Assembly: GCA_964036195.1 (NCBI GenBank)
Contig: OZ038458.1
Coordinates: 16,691,832 to 16,755,831, forward strand
Source: Sphaerolaimus hirsutus
Taxonomy: Eukaryota; Nematoda; Chromadorea; Monhysterida; Sphaerolaimidae
DNA: 64,000 bases
Direction: 5' to 3'
The notes beneath the pieces are model-generated. The model did not search any database. It saw nothing but the letters and a program-made list of their open reading frames with translations, and was not told the origin of the DNA. Shown here in pieces: positions 48,201 to 61,033 of the stretch. The position numbers and the translations under genes are program-made. Position 1 is the first letter of the stretch. The number at the start of each line of letters is the position of its first letter.

Positions 48201-51200
48201 GGTATGCTATCGACAATCGACAAAATTCTACATCCAAATGAAAGCTTAACTCTTTTCTCAGGTAATTCGGGCCGGTCTTACCCGCGCACCGCCGGCACGC
48301 TGCCGTTCACTGTGCAAGATGCACAGAGTCAGCAGCAATTTTTGGACGCCAATGGTGATCCAGTACCGATGATCACCGGTGCCAATGGCTCAAAGGTTGG
48401 CAAGTATACAACTTCACGTAAAAATACAATGGTTATGTGGTGAATAGATTGTGTAAAGTGATGTATGCCAGTTTTCCACCATCCATTGCCCCACTTGGAC
48501 GATGATTTGAGGTCGCATGCGCGTGCCACAAGTGATTCAATACTTTCGTGGTCTCGACTCTTGAATTTTACAAAGTACGTTGACCCCATTTTCAAATCAT
48601 TACAATTCTTGAGATTTCATGCGTCAGTTAGACTGGCCGGGTTGCGATGCGTGCATTTCCTGTATGTAAAGATAATACATTCTCGCGAATAAATATCGGC
48701 GATTTATATTGATATCGATTGATGCGTTCAACCTGTGTACGCCAATCTCTATCAGAAATCGGTAATTCATGAAATTTGGAGGGAATACCAAATAGGTAGA
48801 TATGTATCAGGTATTTATACCTTATCTCAGTAGTCGTATTCTTTACCCGTACCGACTTACCTTGAAATGTGGCGCGATATTTATCTGTGCATGTGCATTT
48901 CTTTCGGTCAAGAAACGGGAAGAATATGTGTAGAAATAGGGGGTGTGCATATTCGTTATGAGAATAATAACTCTGCATTCATGCGGGTCAGAAGCGCCCT
49001 AACGTGTTTCAGTAGCTGAGAAACTTTCTTTTACACGCGTGTAAGATACTTTCCTGTGCACTCTGCGTTCTACCATTCATTCTTATTTTGTGCATGTTCG
49101 CGTCGAATAATGCAGCATATCAATGCAGCGAATAAAATCAATTGTGAACGTGCTCACGCTCAAAAAATTGTGGAAAAAATTACGGACCGGGGACCTGTAA
49201 TTATTTTGCACAGACTCAATGCTATTTATAAAGTAAATGGGAATTCGGTGTGTTTATTTGATGAGTGATTGAAACATCGTTTTTTGAAACAATGTTTCAA
49301 TGTGATAACAATGGTTGTGTGAGAGAGACAAACATGTGTTTTTCAGCGTCTGGAACCCGACTGTGTTTACGCATTTGTAAGATTGACTGTATTTTCCGTC
49401 CGGCCTAGGCTTGGCTTGGGTTGCACGCGGGACGTTTTTTATAAAGATTGGCGTCTGCTGACCAAATTGTACGCATGCGGTTGATTGCTAATGAAAGACA
49501 CGCCCCCCACCCCCACACTGCACGCGTATTAATTGCGCCGATTGGCGCACCGCACACTGAAATTTTGCGTTCAGCGTTCGAACGTTTTTGCTCGCTGAAC
49601 CACAAACGCTGAAATCAAAATCCAAAGAACACAACGTTTTTGAAGCCTAAAAACTGCGACTCACATGCAAATTGCGCGAAATATTACAAATTCTGAAGTT
49701 TATACCCTTCAAAAACGTTGTGTTCTTTAGGTTTTGATTTCAGCGTTTATAGTTCAGCGTGCAAAAACGTTCGAACGCTGAACGCAAAATTTCAGTGTGC
49801 GGTGCGGCTTTGAATCGACACTTTTCATGCCAACAATTTTGTGCGGAATGGATCAAAGGCTGAATGCGATCGGATTAATACTTCCCATCTGTATTTACAT
49901 GTTATGTCAATTCAAAGTTTACATCGGAATAAATAGTTGGCAGTAGTGAATTCAAATTTCTACAAAAATACCGTATTTGCTTGAATAGTTCCCCCTTGAA
50001 TAATTCCCCCCTGTAAGACGAGTGAGAAAATAATAATTCCCCCCTTGAATAATCCCCCCTTTAAAGATTTGATTAATTTGTTGTGCCTAATTTTAACAAA
50101 AATGACAGATAATTAAAATGGCGTAAAGTCTAAAACGTAAAAAATGAAGTAAACTGCTTTGAAGTCACTTCCCAGATGGATTATACCTGTCCGCTTGCAG
50201 AATTAACCCCAGATTATCGCCTATAGGTAATTCACATGCAAACACCCATCACAGTGCGATCATAATCATTTTTTACGTACAGGACCGATCACTCACATCC
50301 GACCATGAGCGATTTTTTTAGAAAATTATTCAGCACCCCAGAACTAGGGCATTTCGGCCGGGTCTGTTCCATGAAAAATAAAGTTCAAACATTTGCCTAA
50401 AAAAGTATATGGGCACCCCCCGCTGGAACCCACCTTGGGCCGTGTAAATGGCCCATATATTTTTTATATTCTTTTTGGTTGATCACTCAAGTCCGACTGC
50501 GAGTGATAATCAACTAAAATCCTGCTTTTCAAGGCCGAATTTTGGCCTGAAATACAGAACATGTTGATGGCGAATTGCCAAATGCAACTTCAATGGCTTT
50601 TTTAGCGATAAAAATAGGATAATGATATTTTTTCGTTTGTATTGATTTGTATGGCGGAACGCACATTGTCAGAATTTTTATCGCAGTAATTTTTAACGCT
50701 GCAAAATGAAGCTATGAAAACGCTTCCACATTAAAGAGAAAGCCAGACGCAATTTTTTAAAACTTTCCCCGCTCAAATGCCAAATATATCAAATTTGAGA
50801 ACTTGTGAGGCGAACTTTGAAGATGTTACTTATTTCGTTCTGGGAAGAAAATTAGTACTGAGCGAAATGTAGCGAGGTTTTTTAAATTTCACTTCGCGTT
50901 TTCTCAAATTTGATTTATTTGGCATTTGAGCGGGGAAAGTTTGAAAAAAATGCCTCTGGCTTTCTCTTTAATGTGGAAGCGTTTTCATAGCTTCGTTTTG
51001 CAGCGTTAAAAATTGCTGAAATAATAATTCTGACGAAGTGCGTTCCGCCATACAAATCAATACAAACTAAAAAATATCATTATCCTATTTTTATCACTAA
51101 AAAAGCCAGTGAAGTTGCATTTGGCAATTCGCCATGAACATGCTCTGTATTTCAGGCCAAAATTTGGCCTTGAAAAGCAGGATTTGAGTTGATTATCACT

Positions 51201-54200
51201 CGCAGTCGGACTTGAGTGATCAGCCAAAAAGAGTATAAAAAAATGTGGGCCGTTTACACGGCCCAAGGTGGGTTCCAGCCAGGGGGTGCCCATATACTTT
51301 TTTAGGCAAATGTTTGAACTTTATTTTTCATGGAACAGACCCAGCCGATATGCCCTAGTTCGAGGGTAGTGAATGATTTTCTAAAAAAATCGCTCATGGT
51401 CGGATGTGAGTGATCGGTCCTGTACATGCATAGTGTTACTTATGGCAATCTCCTATTGTTATTAAATTAATCCCGAGTGAGTGCAAACTTAATCCCGTGG
51501 CATTCCACCTTTGATCCATTCCGCCGCCGACCCCGACCTGAGTTCATCAACAAGGCGGGGTCGATGCCACAAAACTTCCCAAGCGCAAGCGGGCAGCGTG
51601 CCAAGCCGGACGGAAAGTAGAATCTACCATTTGTAAAGGGCTGGCTGTAAAAATAGGCTTGAAATCACACAGAGTTTTTAGAGCAAAATATGTATAAGTA
51701 AACGAAAGTGCGATGTATTTAGTTAATCTGAGGGATGTGAACCACATTGTAAATTGTTTCTGAAAAATTGGGCATTTTATTCTCAAACCAGGATAAATCG
51801 AGCAAATAGCAAACCCACACTTTAGTCACTTTGCATCAATCGTAAGGGTCGGTTCAACGGGTTCACTTTCTTGTGTATTTAAATACATGTGTAGACGCGA
51901 GTCTGCTGAACACGCTATCGATTGAAAGTTGTTACCTATGTTGGTCAAACTGCATGCTTTGCCGCTGCACGGAATATTATTTTTACAAATGAATTTACGC
52001 GATATAAGGAAAATGTACAAAAAGAATTGTTTTCATATGGTCAAGTATCTTAGTGTAGTAGTTGATGTTCAATCAACTATTTATTTATTACATCAGGTTT
52101 TAGTAAAAATACGATGTGTGCAATTAGTAGACTACTAAAAACAACGTGAAACCCCCGCGTCAAGTCAGCCCATCAAACTGGGCCTTTCAAAATGAAAACA
52201 CACACAACATTCACAGATTCACACACAACCCCCCAAACCACATTTCCCACCCCCACTCAACCCCCCAACCCCCTCAGTACCCCGCCGTGGTGCTCACTGA
52301 GGAAGAGCGGCGGCTGTGCGACAAGGAGGCCGTCCGCCTGCCCGCTCACTACCCGCTCACCAAGCAGCAGGATAGAGATCTAAAACGGATTAGAAGGAAG
52401 ATTAGAAATAAGGTCGGTTTGTTGCGAGGAGCGGTATTTGATTGCGATTAGTAATTGTAGACTGTTTTTATGGGGGGGGGGGGCGATTGTGGAGTAAATT
52501 CGTGGAAGTTTCTTTGAACATACCGCCATGCGTAAATTGTCGTAAATGAATGGTTCCTATGTTGTAAAGTGTTATATTCGGCGTTTTATGATCAAATTGT
52601 TTTTTGAATGCAATTATTCTGGACAGACAATGAATGCTACCATATTTTGATGAAAAGGGTTACCTGAAAAATTGTGTACCACATTCACCCAAGGTGGGGG
52701 CAATGTGATCTGATGAGACATGTTTTTATGTCTGTTCGTTTATTCAGATGCGTTATGTTATATTTCATTGTAAGGTGTGTCGTCAGTGAACTGTTACTGT
52801 GAATGTGATGTCAATGATAGATCAACAACCACCATTTTTAGCATGACACTACCTTAATTGATATTATTTAAATTGATAGTGCATCTTTCAAGATTATAAT
52901 GAAAAACACCAGTTGTTGAATAACTCCGCAATCATAAAAAATACATAAACGCCCTGCCTGAGGACTTAATCTATTATCAAAACATAAATACGCCCATAGT
53001 AAATAAAAATCCTTCAAAAATAAAAACTGGGTGGGGGGGGGGGGTTCAGTGCCTTGAAAGAGCTTGCCAAAATGCCCAAATCTCCCAATCCCACCCCAGC
53101 GTTCCGCCCAAGTGTCGCGCCGGCGCAAACAAGTCTACGTGGACGAGCTGGAGCAGCGCATGTCGCACTGCATGGTCGAGAACGCCGATCTCAAGGGCAA
53201 GGTGCAGCTGCTGCAGGAGCAGAATCGCACTTTGCTGGAGCATTTGAAGAAGCTTCAGGTGGCTGTTACTAACGGCGGCAGGCGCAGCGCGCAGGCGGGA
53301 ACTTGTCTGGCTGTGAGTTTGTAAGGATTTGGATACAGCGTGTACAGGGTGGAGCGCATACTTTGCGCAGAGTCCTACCGTAAATTAATGAATGAAATCT
53401 TGATCAATTTAGTAAGTAATTATCCCATAGAAAAAACTTAATATTATGATTAAAAAACTGTATGATCTTTGTTTATTATTCAGATGGGTTATGGTAGGTT
53501 TCCATGCAAAGTGTGATGTCCGCCGAGTATAACCAAATACTCTTTCATAACCATATTTCCATCGCAGGTGCTGTTACTATCGTTTGCACTGCTGGTCGCG
53601 CCCGGCCTGAATCCGTTCAACAACTCAAATCAGACGCCCGCGGAAACTGAAGTGGGCAAAACAGCGCCGCAGGATGGTGCTAATGTTAATGCTGCGTCAA
53701 ATGGAATAGTGAAAGCCCAGGAAGCGGCCGTTGTGCCCGATGTTAAGGCGGAGGCTGATAGCGGTTAGCTGATTTTTCACGATTTTTACAGAAATTCAAA
53801 GATTCGAAAACGTTTTCCGCGTAACAAAAATGTGCCGATTTATCTGCGGTCACAGCTTGGATGGCTGTAAAGCATGAAAGCGCGGTCAAAATACCCAGAA
53901 AAATTCGAAAATGCAATACTTTGTTGCAAAAAATCGAAAAGTCTAAAAAAAATTCGAAAATTCGAAAACTAAATTCGAAAAGTCGTTTAGGAAAACACAC
54001 TTCAAAATTTTAACACATTTTTCCAGAGCGGGTTTTTTCAGTAACGATTGCCATCGTTGCTGATTTTCGGTATTTTAATTGCGTTCACAAACGGCGACAA
54101 CGCGGTGCCATCGCTCATTTTTTCAAATTGGATCGTTTTCAGGCTCCGAAAACGAATCGACGGACACTCTGCCGGCGCGCCCCTTCACCTTCGCCGACCG

Positions 54201-55017
54201 GCGGCTCTACAAAGACGAAAGCGACTTCATCGACTCCCTGTTCGAGCACGGCCCTGCCAAGGAACCGGAGCTGTCCGACGGCGACACCGACCCCTGGCTG
54301 ATGCGGCCGCCGGACGAAAGCAAATGGGACACGAAACCTTTCGGCTCAGAGTCGCCAAGCGAGCAAACCCTCAACTATCTAATCGGATCGATCAAACGCC
54401 CCCCGCGGCACAATGGAGGCGCGCCTGTTGCGGCCAGCCGACCCCCAAATGGGGGTCACGTGCCCACTAGGAAACGGCCGTCGGTGCTCATTGAAGAGAG
54501 TCACATGCACGGACCCCATGAACCCCATATGGACCCCACTTTGGTCGAGGTGCGTGCCATTTTTTTCATGCTTTTAAAGCAGCCTTACAAAATTTTCTGC
54601 CCGGAAAATGGAATTATGGAAAAATGGAAGAGTTATTTGACGAACTACGGGTGCGTACAGTGCTTGGTACTATCAAAGAACTTTAACGGAAAAATACCGG
54701 GACTTTCTAGTCCCGTAGCCGGTAAACTAAACAAAACGGTCCCGGTTCTGGTCCCTAGTTCCGGTCCGGGAAATGAAAATTCCGTTTCCAGTCCAGAAAA
54801 CCCAGTCCCGTTTTTATCCTACGCTATCAAGGCAGTGTAAAAATAAAGTCATCACACTTTGATCTGTAAAATGAAGTCACAAACGCAGGCATACGAGTAC
54901 TACATGTCGCTGGGTAACAACGCCAGCCGCCAGCAGGACATAAACACCGTGAATTCAGCAGAAAATGCACATCTGGAGTTTGTGATGGCAAAAGCTGCGC
55001 GCGCCGCCGAACTTTGA
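42276..55017 (+). CDS. CREB3/CrebA-family membrane-anchored bZIP transcription factor
   Basis: ER-anchored factor whose cytosolic bZIP part is released by proteolysis; the fly orthologue group (CrebA) drives secretory-pathway genes. Ten exons join in phase: 42276-42353, 42836-43126, 43482-43680, 47385-47624, 48262-48395, 52278-52412, 53100-53312, 53568-53763, 54143-54549 and 54889-55017. ATG at 42276 has an ideal CCACCATGG context. The N-terminus is acidic and Ser-rich ([17 protein letters not shown]). Exons 6-7 encode the family signature: [29 protein letters not shown] joined to [20 protein letters not shown], and a leucine zipper. One membrane segment follows ([17 protein letters not shown]). 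The lumenal part has N-glycosylation sequons (NNS, NQT, NES, NAS) and ends AARAAEL-stop. I see no RxxL site-1-protease motif in it. The first two exon joins rest on phase only. AATAAA is at 55183-55188. Confidence 0.88.
42541..42765 (+). repeat. CCGTA-type element, one arm only
   Basis: Begins TA-CCGTAATTACTCGAATAATT and contains the family's CGTCAGAC and TTTATTCGAGGGGG phrases, but no right TACGGTA end is seen. It lies in the first intron of the CREB3-type gene. Confidence 0.55.
43158..43433 (+). repeat. Tandem triplication inside a short intron
   Basis: Three successive units of about 105 nt each begin near 'ccctgtgcctgtagacatgtaaacccgctcg'-like sequence (43163, 43266, 43366) and continue 'catgtaggtaaaatatagct'. 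They make up most of the 355-nt intron 43127-43481 and match the arms of the 17288-17652 foldback. Confidence 0.7.
44547..45604. repeat. TA-flanked CCGTA-type element with minisatellite interior
   Basis: TA-CCGTAAATGCTCTATTAAGG and CTACTAATAGAGCATTTACGG-TA. The interior contains GGAAGGGGTCGCATTGTTGG units and a CTGGCGAACTGCCCGC-type minisatellite (about 44700-44795). It sits in the 3.7-kb intron 43681-47384. Confidence 0.78.
45605..47384. other. Intronic sequence without recognised features
   Basis: The rest of the large CREB3-type intron. Small reading frames here have no support. Confidence 0.45.
47671..48202. repeat. TA-flanked CCGTA-type foldback filling an intron
   Basis: TA-CCGTATTTGCTTCAACAGTT and GGGATTATTCAAGCCAATACGG-TA. 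It occupies 532 of the 637 nt of intron 47625-48261. Confidence 0.8.
49549..49806. repeat. Foldback with CGTTCGAACG-containing arms
   Basis: Left GCACACTGAAATTTTGCGTT; right AACGCAAAATTTCAGTGTGC. The arms carry the self-complementary AACGTTCGAACGTT region and AACACAACGTTTTTGAAG. It lies in intron 48396-52277. Confidence 0.8.
50268..51430. repeat. Large foldback (about 1.16 kb) in a CREB3-type intron
   Basis: The left arm starts near ACAGGACCGATCACTCACAT and the right arm ends near ATGTGAGTGATCGGTCCTGT. Arms of roughly 500 nt stay alignable to a centre near 50850. No transposase frame is seen. Confidence 0.82.
53355..53532. repeat. TATACTCGGC-type element, degenerate
   Basis: The right end GTGTGATGTCCGCCGAGTAT and interior 'attcagatgggttatggtagg' match 58975-59161. 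It fills most of intron 53313-53567. Confidence 0.65.
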
Positions 55018-55530
55018 TGGTGTATACAATGCGAAATATTGATATATACATATTTCTGTTTATCGCACAAAGTTTGGTGTCGGCTGTGGCGATAAGAAAG
55101 CAAGGAAATCGTGGTCGATAAAAATGATAAGCTTATGTATTGATAAGCGCTATGGTGAATCAGTATTTTTCCATAGCAATGAAATAAAAACAAATAATAT
55201 TGAGTGGTGAATGGAAAGCTTCTAGATTTGTACGAAATTTTGTAAATTTTTTTCGAGTCTTTAGAAAGTACATTTATTTATGTTTTATTCTGTGAAATGT
55301 TTTGTGATGCTACTCTCCAAGCACATGACTTTTTACGTTAATTTCATCAGATAACTTTTTCTTCGTGGTGGTCATTGTTATCCGTTCAAAATTAGAAATG
55401 CTTACATATTTGTTGTTATTTTTTCAAATGAGCTACTCACCTCGATTTCTTGTATAATGTTATGCGCATTTCCCTTTACGGTTTTACCTTTTACACTGGT
55501 ATTGGCTGCCTGGTGTCGGAATGTGCCTGC
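55018..55530 (+). other. CREB3-type gene 3' UTR and flank
   Basis: Poly(A) signal AATAAA at 55183-55188. Nothing further is recognised up to the next foldback. Confidence 0.5.
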
Positions 55531-55720
55531 GCACACTAGTTTTCACGCGAAATTTGGAAAACTCATAAATTTGCTTTGAACGCATTTCAGTTTTCTACAA
55601 TAAGGTGTCCGTCAACTGCAGTTGACGGAGATTATAAGTGACTCGTTCTGGAAAACTCAAATGCGTTCAAAGCTGGTTTGTGAGTTTTCCAAATTTCGTG
55701 TGAAAACTAGTGTGCGCAGG
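55531..55720. repeat. Foldback GCGCACACTAGTTTTCACGC
   Basis: Left arm GCGCACACTAGTTTTCACGC, right arm GTGTGAAAACTAGTGTGCGC; inner arms TTTGGAAAACTCA. The central hairpin is CGTCAACTGCAGTTGACG. Confidence 0.82.
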
Positions 55721-57690
55721 GCTAATAGCGCTGCGCGGAACACTGAACAATACGCGCTTGGGCTTTGCCGTGTTTCCTGTTAAATGCATTTTCCCTATCT
55801 TATCTTTGCGAAATTGTGATCATTCGAGAATTACTTTGGTGTGTACACATGTATTTCATTCCAAACATTTCTACGATTGACCCGTGCTTATTGCTTCATG
55901 CGTTTCCCTGTACTTTTTTTGTTTGTTTGTACCTTTCTCTGAGCCAAAGAATGCGGCTGCATAAACTAGTTGACCGTTTTCGAAAAGGCTACTGGATGTT
56001 TTTAAACTGTACTCTGTGTGCATAAAGTGATTTCCAGTGAACTAAAGCGTATTCGGTTACGTTGTGAACGGTCAATCAGTATTAGTAGCCGAAAAAAGTA
56101 CGTAAACAAGTGCAGTTTTTTGCTTTGTTATGAATATTTTGAACCTGGTAAATTTGTTGATATTTACCATTATACGGACACTTGTTGAGGCGCGAAAATA
56201 TTGTGTAGCTAGATAGCGCTCACAATGATTTCGTTTTTAGTTACCTATGTTGTTGGTAGAGTTTTATAATTGTATCTTTTTGCAGATTGCCTGTTATTTT
56301 TCTGTCTATTTTTCCACTTTTCGGTAGGCTTTTAAACTACCTTTCTTCAAAATCGATGTTTCTGCACCTGTAGACCGAAATTGAATCAACTCAAATTCTC
56401 CAAAAAAATTGTTATAATACCCTATTTTTTTCACATTCACGCATAAATAGTTATTTTTGTGCGGTGTCTACTCGATGACTAACATGGAAATGTTTTTATC
56501 GTTCACATTTATTTATTTGGTAGATCTAATGTCGGTATTTTATCGTAGTATTTACTTGGATTAGTCCGGTTCAGTATCCGTTTATGTAAATACATACTGA
56601 TTGTGGTGGGTTTTCTGGTTTATGTATTCTGTGTACAATAAATATTCTATCACCTGTCTCACTATTTTTTAAATATTAAAAAAAACAACATAAATCATCT
56701 AATATCACAACCAACTGGAAGCATAATAGGTAAAATTGTCGTGGCAAATTCCAAGAATGTTTTCCAATTTCCACTACATACATACCAATTTCCAGTCTAC
56801 CTACATGTGCGCCGGGTCCACATTCACATGCGCACTGAGTTCTCGCCGTTTGCACCTTTCTTGACGTTAAACTTTCTAGTCTGAAGCAACTTAGGCCTGC
56901 CCATCTTAACCCCTTGCTCATCTGGGCTCGCGGCCGAATTTTCACTGACTCGCCCAACTCGACTCGCCGACTCGACCAGAAAAATTTTTGGGTTGCGACT
57001 CGAACTCGAGTTTGAAAAAAATCGAGTTTCGAGCCTTAGAATTAATGTTTGAATTATAATGAAAACACCAAATATGGCACACAGCTGCACGGAACCAATA
57101 GTGCACTGCACCGCGCACGAGTATACTGCTGCTATGTATAATAGACTCCCTATGTTTCTATCAAACCGCATTTTTATCATACAAATAAATTTCGCATATT
57201 TTTTTGCCTATTTATCAAACCTCATATTTGTCATACACGCGGGCAATTTGCCAGTAGGTGAAGGCAGTTTATCATAGGATTAATTTTGAAGTGCGGGCAA
57301 TTCGTCATACAGACGGAATATTTATCATACTGCAAGGTGTGGTGCTTTATTCAAAGGAGTATAAGTGACAGTAAAAATATTTTTCATAATTCGGTGGTTC
57401 ATTCAAAGGAGAAAGTGTTATAATAATTGTGCACTGTCTCCATGTAAAATTGTGATGCCACTTGAAGAGCTTCATTCCAAAAGTCCTCAAATTTATATTT
57501 TTCAAAATTGCATTTTAAAAGTTTAAATTGAGGTTAAAGGTTTGAGATTTGATTTGATAAACTATTGATAAAGTTTTGATTTGATTTTGATTTTCAAACA
57601 TAGATCAATATGTTTTTGCAAATAGAAATTTCTGCTATATGCATCTTTCTGCTATATGCTAATAGAAATTTCTGCTATGAAAAATATGTA
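55721..57690. other. Gene-free interval
   Basis: AT-rich sequence with no exon or clear element ends. AATAAA near 56637 has no gene I can assign. Confidence 0.4.
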
Positions 57691-58244
57691 CAGGGGTGGG
57701 CATCTTCAGTTACCGCTGGGAAAATGCGATAGATTGAGCTACGGTTGAGCTATCAGAATGAAATTTTAACACAATGGAGTAGACTCCATAGGACACCTAT
57801 TCTGAAGTTTGCAACCCAAACGGCCACATTTTGGGTGAGTTGTGGAACACACGGTTTTTAGTGTAATTTTGTGACTTGGCGTCACCCATATGATAAATCG
57901 AGGGTGGCATTTGAGGGGGGGGGCATCGGTCGTTGGTGTCGTCCCATTCTGTCGTACATCGGCCGATTTTGATGCCCTTTGAGTATGTTGTGGTCGCGCC
58001 TACTACCAAATTCTTTTTTTACTCGAATAGTCCCCCAGTCCCGAGATAAGGGGGGTGAAGTCACAAAATTACACTAAAAACTGTGTGTTCCACAACTCCT
58101 CCAAACTGTGACCGTTTGGGTTGCAAACTTCAGCATAGGTGTCCTATGGAGTCTACTCTATTGTGTTAAAATTTCATTGTGATAGCTCAACTGTAGCTCA
58201 AGCTATCGCGTTTTTCCAGCGGTAACTGAAGATGCCCACCCCTG
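57691..58244. repeat. TA-flanked foldback element, complete right copy
   Basis: TA-CAGGGGTGGGCATCTTCAGT at the left and ACTGAAGATGCCCACCCCTG-TA at the right, 554 nt. It is an inverted, near-identical copy of the element at 1-505. Confidence 0.88.
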
Positions 58245-58974
58245 TATCTTTTGCTAATTAAAATTTCTATTCATTTGCAAATACATAAATTGAAATATTC
58301 AAATAAAAAACAAACATTTATTTATGTGTGAAAATTGAAATTTTTATTTGGAACAACATAAATATCTCTACCTATTTATTTATCCTTAAATTCAAAAATA
58401 CAAAAATAGATAAAGGCCACCATAAAAAGTGTACAATAAATGCCATTAGAACACACCTCTACTTTACACTATTATTGTTCCATTTATAATTCCCTCATCT
58501 GTTTAAGGTTTAAGGTTCCTCATACATTTAAGGATTATCCTTCCTGTTGGGATTTATTTACAAAGGTCAACAGAGATGTATTGTTCCTGGCCAGTGTAAG
58601 TTGCAATATGACAAATCTTAGGTCTGTATTTGACATAAACAGCTGCACTATACTTTGTGTTATGACGAATAGACACCCCCTTTATGATAAATATTCCGCT
58701 GTGTATGATAAAACTTCCGCCAAACTGGCAAATTAATTTGTATGACAAAAGCACCGTCGAATTGACAAATTTATTAGCAAAACAAATGCGCGATTTGATG
58801 AATAGGTATTTGCCCGTATAATAGATATGTGTATACCGCTACCTCTGCTGACCCCCAATATAGCATGTGTAATGAGTATACCATCATGCATAAGCCAACA
58901 ACTCAGCACACTGGATGGAATTGATTGACAGGAGTATAAAAATATATTAAAAGTATTTAAGTAGTAGTTTTTAA

Positions 58975-59161
58975 GTATACTCGGCTGACAGCACACCTAG
59001 TACGGAAACCTACCATAATTTAATGAATAAAATCTTGTGATAAATAATTATTCCATAGTAAAAACAAAATATTATGATGAAAACAACTGTATAATTTTTG
59101 GATCATTATTCAGATGGGTTATTGTAGGTTTTCATACTAAGTGTGATGTTCGCCGAGTATA
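58975..59161. repeat. TATACTCGGC-type foldback
   Basis: Left end TATACTCGGCTGACAGCACA; right end GTGATGTTCGCCGAGTATA. The shared interior includes ACCTACCATAATTTAATGAA. Confidence 0.75.
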
Positions 59162-59461
59162 TTAGAAGTAGTAAAAAAATTTAAGTTTCTTGTAAAGCAT
59201 TCATCTGTTGCACAATTTGCCATTTTTCATGAGTGCCAATGGGTTATCTGCCATTTTGAATTGTTGTTCCGCCACTCTAACAGGCGTCGTGTGACCGCGT
59301 CTCAATATCAGCTGAAAGAATCTTTTGATGGTCCATTTTTGCTGCATTATAGGCATGCATTTTGACTAAAAAGATCAGCCATAGCAATGCGAGTCAATGT
59401 GGAATGACTATACCCTATGTGGAATTAATATACCACTCATTTTTCTCATGTAGAATGAGTA

Positions 59462-59907
59462 CCGTATTTCCTCGAAATACCCCCCCCCCCTCGTTTGACC
59501 CCCCCCCTCTCGAGACCACTATGAAACAATCACCCCCCCCCCCCCTCGAAATACCCCCCCCCCAAATTGAGTGTAAAGAGAACGTACATGACAAATACGG
59601 CAGTTTATGTTCTGCGTAGTGCAGAACACACGTTAAAACAATGTCGGAATCACGTTAGAACAGTGTTTATACCATCTACGTAAAAAAAAAAAAATATTAG
59701 TCTACAGAACCTTATAAATGGCAGTTTTTGTTGCATTTTTCGACGTCTGCGTACGTTTCAGACGACAATTTTGTACTTGGTTTTCAAAAATTTTCTTGTG
59801 AAATAATAACCCCCCCCCCTCGAAATACCCCCCCCCTCGTTTAACCCCCCCCTCTCGGGACCACTATGAAACAATCACCCCCCGGGGGGTATTTCGAGGA
59901 AATACGG
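59462..59907. repeat. TA-flanked CCGTA-type foldback with poly-C arms
   Basis: TA-CCGTATTTCCTCGAAATACC and GGTATTTCGAGGAAATACGG-TA. Long C runs occur in both arms, and the unit CTCGGGACCACTATGAAACA is repeated. Confidence 0.82.
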
Positions 59908-60701
59908 TATACTAATTGGTATACTCATGCCATGGTATACTCATGCCATGGTATACTCATGCGGGGTATACTTATGCCATGCGTGCAGCCACTGAACTCA
60001 GCGATCAATCGCTAATCTCCTGCCCATTGGACATCCGACCCCCCCTTCCCCCCAAGATGTGCAATGGGTATAGATAGGCAATGGGTACTAGCATTCAAAA
60101 AACGATGTATTTTGAGAAAATATAATTAAATATTATCTCAGAAAATCTCTCAAGAAAAAAATATAATGAAATCTCTCGGGTCATTTCAGAAAATATAATT
60201 AAATCTCTGAGAAAATCTCTTGCAGTTGAAAAAATCTCATAAAATCTCTCGGCTTAAAGTATGATTCGGACAATATTTCAATATGTTTGAACCATTGAGA
60301 GTAGATATTAAGCACATTATGTGTTGTTTACAACGATGGAAAAAACACAGAAATTGAACGCAGAAACTCATTGAGTTTCTGTGTTTTTGTTTTACACAGA
60401 AACACGGAAACTCATAAATTTTGAAAAACTCAAAACTCAAATGAGTTTTTTTTTGGAGAACACAGAAACACAGAAACACGGAAACACAGAAAAGTTTTTT
60501 GAGTTTTTGTGTTTTTTTCAGCGAAGCGGTTGAATGCACATAAATTCAGTTAAACTCAACAAGATAAGATAAGCATATATAGTATGTAAATATTTATGTA
60601 CATAATGTATTCATATTTTATAATGGTACAAAAAAGAAATTCAAGATGGCATGTACATCTCATGGTGGATTTGACAATTTAAGTTTCAACATTTAAGTAT
60701 A

Positions 60702-61033
60702 CCTTATTACCTTGAAGTAACCCCCCTTGAATTAACTCCCCTCAAAATGGACTGGTGAAATAATAAGCCCGCCCCCCTCGAAATAGCTCCCTCCGGGATG
60801 ATGTACATCATGTATCCAATGTACATGGTGTATTTATTACTGCTAATTTGCATCGCAGCTACACATAGACTGTACTAGGTTGTGTAGCTTTCTACATGTT
60901 TATTTCAAATATATCCTGTTTGTTCACATTTAAAACTTGTTTTGGGTATGTAAATGCCTACTATTTTCTATGATCCTTACAAAACTTTCTGACGAAATAA
61001 TAATGCCAATGGGGATATTTTGAGGTAATATGG
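60702..61033. repeat. CCGTA-like foldback, degenerate
   Basis: TA-CCTTATTACCTTGAAGTAAC and GATATTTTGAGGTAATATGG-TA; the interior contains AAATAATAAGCCC and ACGAAATAATAATGCC phrases of the superfamily. Confidence 0.6.
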
